A DNA stretch of 64,000 bases, from the NCBI RefSeq assembly GCF_011405515.1, contig NZ_AP022671.1, positions 496,001 through 560,000 on the forward strand, in the 5' to 3' direction. Positions 61,614 through 64,000 of this stretch are shown one piece after another (position 1 is the stretch's first letter; every line of letters starts with the position of its first letter). Position numbers and translations under genes: made by a program. The stretch is from Nitrospira sp. KM1 (GTDB lineage: Bacteria > Nitrospirota > Nitrospiria > Nitrospirales > Nitrospiraceae). The notes below the pieces were generated by a model. That model was not told the origin of the DNA, did not search any database, and was given only the letters and a program-made list of their open reading frames with translations.

Positions 61614-62332
61614 AAGTCGTCCTGGACATTGAAACCGTTCAGATTCCGAGGAATGAATGGGAGAGATTGCTCGGGAAACCGGGTTGCGAACCTACTGAAT
61701 CGGCAGAAGAGCGATTCGATCTTTTCTCTGCCGGCGCCGCAGAAGAGAAACGCCGTGCCGAAGATGAACAGTATGCCAAATCCGCATTCGATGGAACGTT
61801 CAGCACCATCGTGTGTATCGGAATGCTGGAGTTTTCAGATCAGCTTGAACCGCGCGGAGCGGCCGCGTGGGTGGGGAATGACGAACGAGAGCTCCTGCGC
61901 CAATTTTGGGCTAGACTGGCGCAGAGTCGGCCTTCACTATTCATCACGCACAATGGTCTCGGATTCGACCTGCCATTCATTCGAAAGCGTTCAATCATCA
62001 ACCAGGTGAAACCGAGCATGGATATCAATTTGGCAAAATTCCGGACCGATCCGGTCTACGACACCATGGCTGTCTGGAGTAATTGGGATATAAGAGGATG
62101 GGTTAAACTTGATGTCTTGGCCCGCGCGCTGAATGTGGAGACCAAATCTGGTAGTGGCGATCAGGTTGCAGGAATGTGGGAAGGTGGACGGGGAGAAGAA
62201 CTGGCGCTCTATTGCCTTCAGGATACCTATGTCACGTATGCGTGCTATTGTCGCATGAATTTTCGGCAGCCTCTCTCACGCGAGATCATCCTTCTCCAAC
62301 CGGAGATCGTCCAGGTCAATGGAACTTGTTAA
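61610..62332 (+). CDS. Predicted 3'-5' exonuclease (DEDD, PolB-like)
   Basis: 240 residues with three acidic motifs: VVLDIETV at the start (Asp, Glu), THNGLGFDLPFI near 118 (Asp), and YCLQDTYVTYACY near 205 (Asp, Tyr). This is the stand-alone RNase H-like exonuclease related to PolB proofreading domains. Operon with mutY and NUDIX suggests DNA repair or damage cleaning. It ends overlapping the convergent lipoprotein gene by four bases. Confidence 0.82.
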   Translation: MKVVLDIETVQIPRNEWERLLGKPGCEPTESAEERFDLFSAGAAEEKRRAEDEQYAKSAFDGTFSTIVCIGMLEFSDQLEPRGAAAWVGNDERELLRQFWARLAQSRPSLFITHNGLGFDLPFIRKRSIINQVKPSMDINLAKFRTDPVYDTMAVWSNWDIRGWVKLDVLARALNVETKSGSGDQVAGMWEGGRGEELALYCLQDTYVTYACYCRMNFRQPLSREIILLQPEIVQVNGTC

Positions 62333-63255
62333 CGGGATGGATAGACTTCTGCTTGTTTTTTCTTTGGGGCGGGCTTTCCCGACACTTTCGTCGCTTTCAG
62401 TGCTTTGAGTTCCTCATCGCGGTCACGTAACTCCCGCTTCATCCAATCGGCCTCTTTCCGAAGCATGTTGATTTCTAGATCTTTTTTTGCAATGAGCTCT
62501 TTGACCTTGTCATTCTGACTGGTCTCGGGCAAATCCTCGATCGCCTTAAACCCGGACATGCCGCGAGCCGGGGAACCCGACTGACTCTTTCCTTGACCAG
62601 GAGAGGATGCGACTGACATGTGAGACTGGGATTTTCCTTCCGCTTGCGAAAAAACCATGAAGGCACTCGGTGCCTTGGCCAGTGCGTGGTAGTCGACGAC
62701 CACCATCGTCGAACCAACGGATCCAGCCGCGGCGTAGGATGGCGCCTGTTCGGTGTGAGCAACGGATTCAGGCATGAATCCTTTGATCAATGCGCCTCTT
62801 GATATGGTGATGTAGAGCAGACCTTTTTGCACATAGAGGCTGCCCGCGGCGGGTTCATAGCCTGACCCTGCCGATGAGGAGAGCCGAAACCCAACAATCT
62901 GCTCGGGCTTCGCTTTCGCTAAACTTTGTGTGAGCAGGGGAACAATAGATTCTGCATCCTCATCGCTGAAAATTCTCATTGGCTTGCTGCCACCAGCGGA
63001 CATTCTGGATGCCTCCATTTGACTCTCTTCGCTGTACAGCCCTTTCACGACCTTCATCATGGTGGCTTGATCGATCACAGAGGGATGGCTCGCCTCGAAC
63101 GACCAGTCTGTCACCTCTTCCAAGTAAGCCTGTCCCTTGGCATTTTGAGCTACCTTGGCAGTAGTCGAACATCCTCCGGTAACGACCAGTCCCATAGCCG
63201 CCCATCCAATCAAAAGCGTGGTGGTTTTCAATTGATAGGTGAAGAGTGACATCAT
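62329..63255 (-). CDS. Hypothetical lipoprotein with C-terminal coiled coil
   Basis: 308 residues. A signal peptide ends VTGGC (lipidated Cys near 29). The middle holds an all-beta-looking domain (residues 50-195) with no recognised family, then a Ser/Gly/Gln-rich linker and a coiled coil (KVKELIAKKDLEINMLRKEADWMKREL, near 250-290), ending in a Lys-rich tail. Probably an envelope protein; function unknown. Confidence 0.65.
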   Translation of the reverse strand: MMSLFTYQLKTTTLLIGWAAMGLVVTGGCSTTAKVAQNAKGQAYLEEVTDWSFEASHPSVIDQATMMKVVKGLYSEESQMEASRMSAGGSKPMRIFSDEDAESIVPLLTQSLAKAKPEQIVGFRLSSSAGSGYEPAAGSLYVQKGLLYITISRGALIKGFMPESVAHTEQAPSYAAAGSVGSTMVVVDYHALAKAPSAFMVFSQAEGKSQSHMSVASSPGQGKSQSGSPARGMSGFKAIEDLPETSQNDKVKELIAKKDLEINMLRKEADWMKRELRDRDEELKALKATKVSGKPAPKKKQAEVYPSR

Positions 63256-63319
63256 GACCGTTCTCCTTTAGGTCTCAGGCGTGAGCGTCGAAGGGCGGTT
63301 CGCCGAAAGAGCGAAGCAA

Positions 63320-63592
63320 TCACCAAATACCCAAACCCATAAGGGTCATGCTTAGGGCCAGCCAACCTACCAGGCCAATCGCTATACCGGTTTCTAGCGT
63401 AAAGGTTGATTCGGCTTTAGCGGTATGGGTTGAGTCCGCTTCGAGACGCATGTCAGCTCTCCATAGTTCTTGTGTATAAGAAATTGAATTCGCTCGCTGA
63501 ATTAGCAAAGACTGTGCCCCCCATTTGATGAGGGCCACTCTGAAGGACTTCGCAGAATCCAACAGAGCAATTCCGAGTTCTCGAGATGTCAC
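63320..63592 (-). CDS. Hypothetical protein with C-terminal transmembrane helix
   Basis: 90 residues: a helical N-terminal half (SRELGIALLDSAKSFRVAL), a polar middle, and a single hydrophobic segment at the C-terminus (ETGIAIGLVGWLALSMTLMG). A small membrane-anchored protein of unknown role. Confidence 0.5.
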   Translation of the reverse strand: MTSRELGIALLDSAKSFRVALIKWGAQSLLIQRANSISYTQELWRADMRLEADSTHTAKAESTFTLETGIAIGLVGWLALSMTLMGLGIW

Positions 63593-63840
63593 AGGTATCC
63601 CACGTCCAAGACGCTGATGTCGAAAAATGCCTTACAACTACCTGATTAATCGCGTTCCCTGAGGAAACAGTCAGCAGGGTTGGCGATAGTCAAACCTCTG
63701 GATACAGCCAATCAAAGATCTCTAAGGATCGGTCTTATCAGACCAGAGTTACTGGAGGAAATTGCCGCTCGATCGAAAAAGAATGACCATCTGATGGTCG
63801 TTTCTGGTGCAGTTTCGTTCGATTTGGACCAGGGCCTGGC

Positions 63841-64000
63841 TTATGGAGAGCTTGGTTGAGGTTGAGCAATGCCATAGAGCGTTGAGGCGGATGAATCGTA
63901 TATCGAGAGTGGGACCATGTCTCCCGGTCGAACACTGGTCCCGTTCTTTTCCCACACCGCAGTGATATTGCCGTCCGTTTTCCCCATCCCCTGATCAGAG
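63841..64000 (-). CDS. C-terminal end of an unidentified protein, cut by the window edge
   Basis: From the window edge (frame starting at 63999) to TAA 63841-63843, about 52 residues are open and read like a real protein: ITAVWEKNGTSVRPGDMVPL, then SIYDSSASTLYGIAQPQ. Beta-rich and possibly exported. The start lies beyond the window. The 250 bases between it and the 90-residue gene show nothing else. Confidence 0.5.
   Translation of the reverse strand, partial: SDQGMGKTDGNITAVWEKNGTSVRPGDMVPLSIYDSSASTLYGIAQPQPSSP

Overview
The window looks like a chromosomal segment from an aerobic Gram-negative bacterium of moderate GC content. The mix of genes suggests a Nitrospira-like nitrite oxidiser (Nitrospirota): a branched-chain amino acid catabolic island, B12 riboswitches over B12-independent enzymes, many small lineage-restricted ORFs, DUF748 and DUF4112 proteins and a pentapeptide protein. 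No marker gene is present, so the assignment is inference.

Region 1 (1-15.9 kb) is one dense plus-strand catabolic island. It holds the end of a branched-chain 2-oxoacid dehydrogenase E2, a thiolase, 3-hydroxyacyl-CoA dehydrogenase, a two-subunit B12-dependent acyl-CoA mutase with a metallo-beta-lactamase-fold gene between its subunits, methylcrotonyl-CoA carboxylase beta, methylglutaconyl-CoA hydratase, HMG-CoA lyase, a MeaB-type GTPase, a crotonase, 2-methylcitrate dehydratase, methylisocitrate lyase, methylcitrate synthase and an acyl-CoA ligase. The mutase lacks the Tyr and the basic residue that hold the carboxylate of methylmalonyl-CoA and resembles isobutyryl-CoA mutase. I infer leucine is handled through HMG-CoA, valine through isobutyryl-CoA to butyryl-CoA and beta-oxidation, and propionyl-CoA through methylcitrate, without methylmalonyl-CoA.

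Region 2 (16.0-20.5 kb) is a unit of six exported proteins bounded by a candidate promoter and a strong hairpin. Three are small His/Cys-rich proteins, with a TlpA-like thioredoxin, an outer-membrane barrel and a beta-propeller lipoprotein. It is the best candidate here for an undescribed system, probably metal-related.

Region 3 (20.5-30.4 kb, mostly minus strand) is a B12-economy locus. Two nearly identical cobalamin riboswitches, each with its own promoter, precede (a) a 2OG-Fe(II) oxygenase plus a beta-grasp protein and (b) nrdA-nrdB-metE plus a small Cys-rich protein. Around it lie remnants of mobile elements: two broken excisionase-type HTH genes, a broken tyrosine recombinase beside tRNA-Arg(TCT), and a broken VTE3-like methyltransferase.

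Region 4 (30.4-40.3 kb) is accessory. It has a cyanobacterial-type MPBQ methyltransferase divergent from a flavin monooxygenase, a ModA/CysA pair with no permease, a degenerate 0.7-kb duplication carrying tiny genes, and a receiver-like protein with Glu at the phosphorylation site.

Region 5 (40.3-64 kb) is more ordinary: DUF748 protein, pentapeptide protein, 1-Cys peroxiredoxin, B12-binding radical SAM protein, orphan FlgC-like protein, hybrid histidine kinase, a 203-bp MITE-like repeat, a HIBADH-family dehydrogenase, CoA-binding protein, DUF4112, MsrB, Lon, a GND-repeat lipoprotein, THUMP-type RNA methyltransferase, NUDIX, a RelE-type toxin-antitoxin pair, PilZ, a MutY/NUDIX/exonuclease operon and lipoproteins. 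One tRNA was found; no rRNA, CRISPR array or intact insertion sequence.
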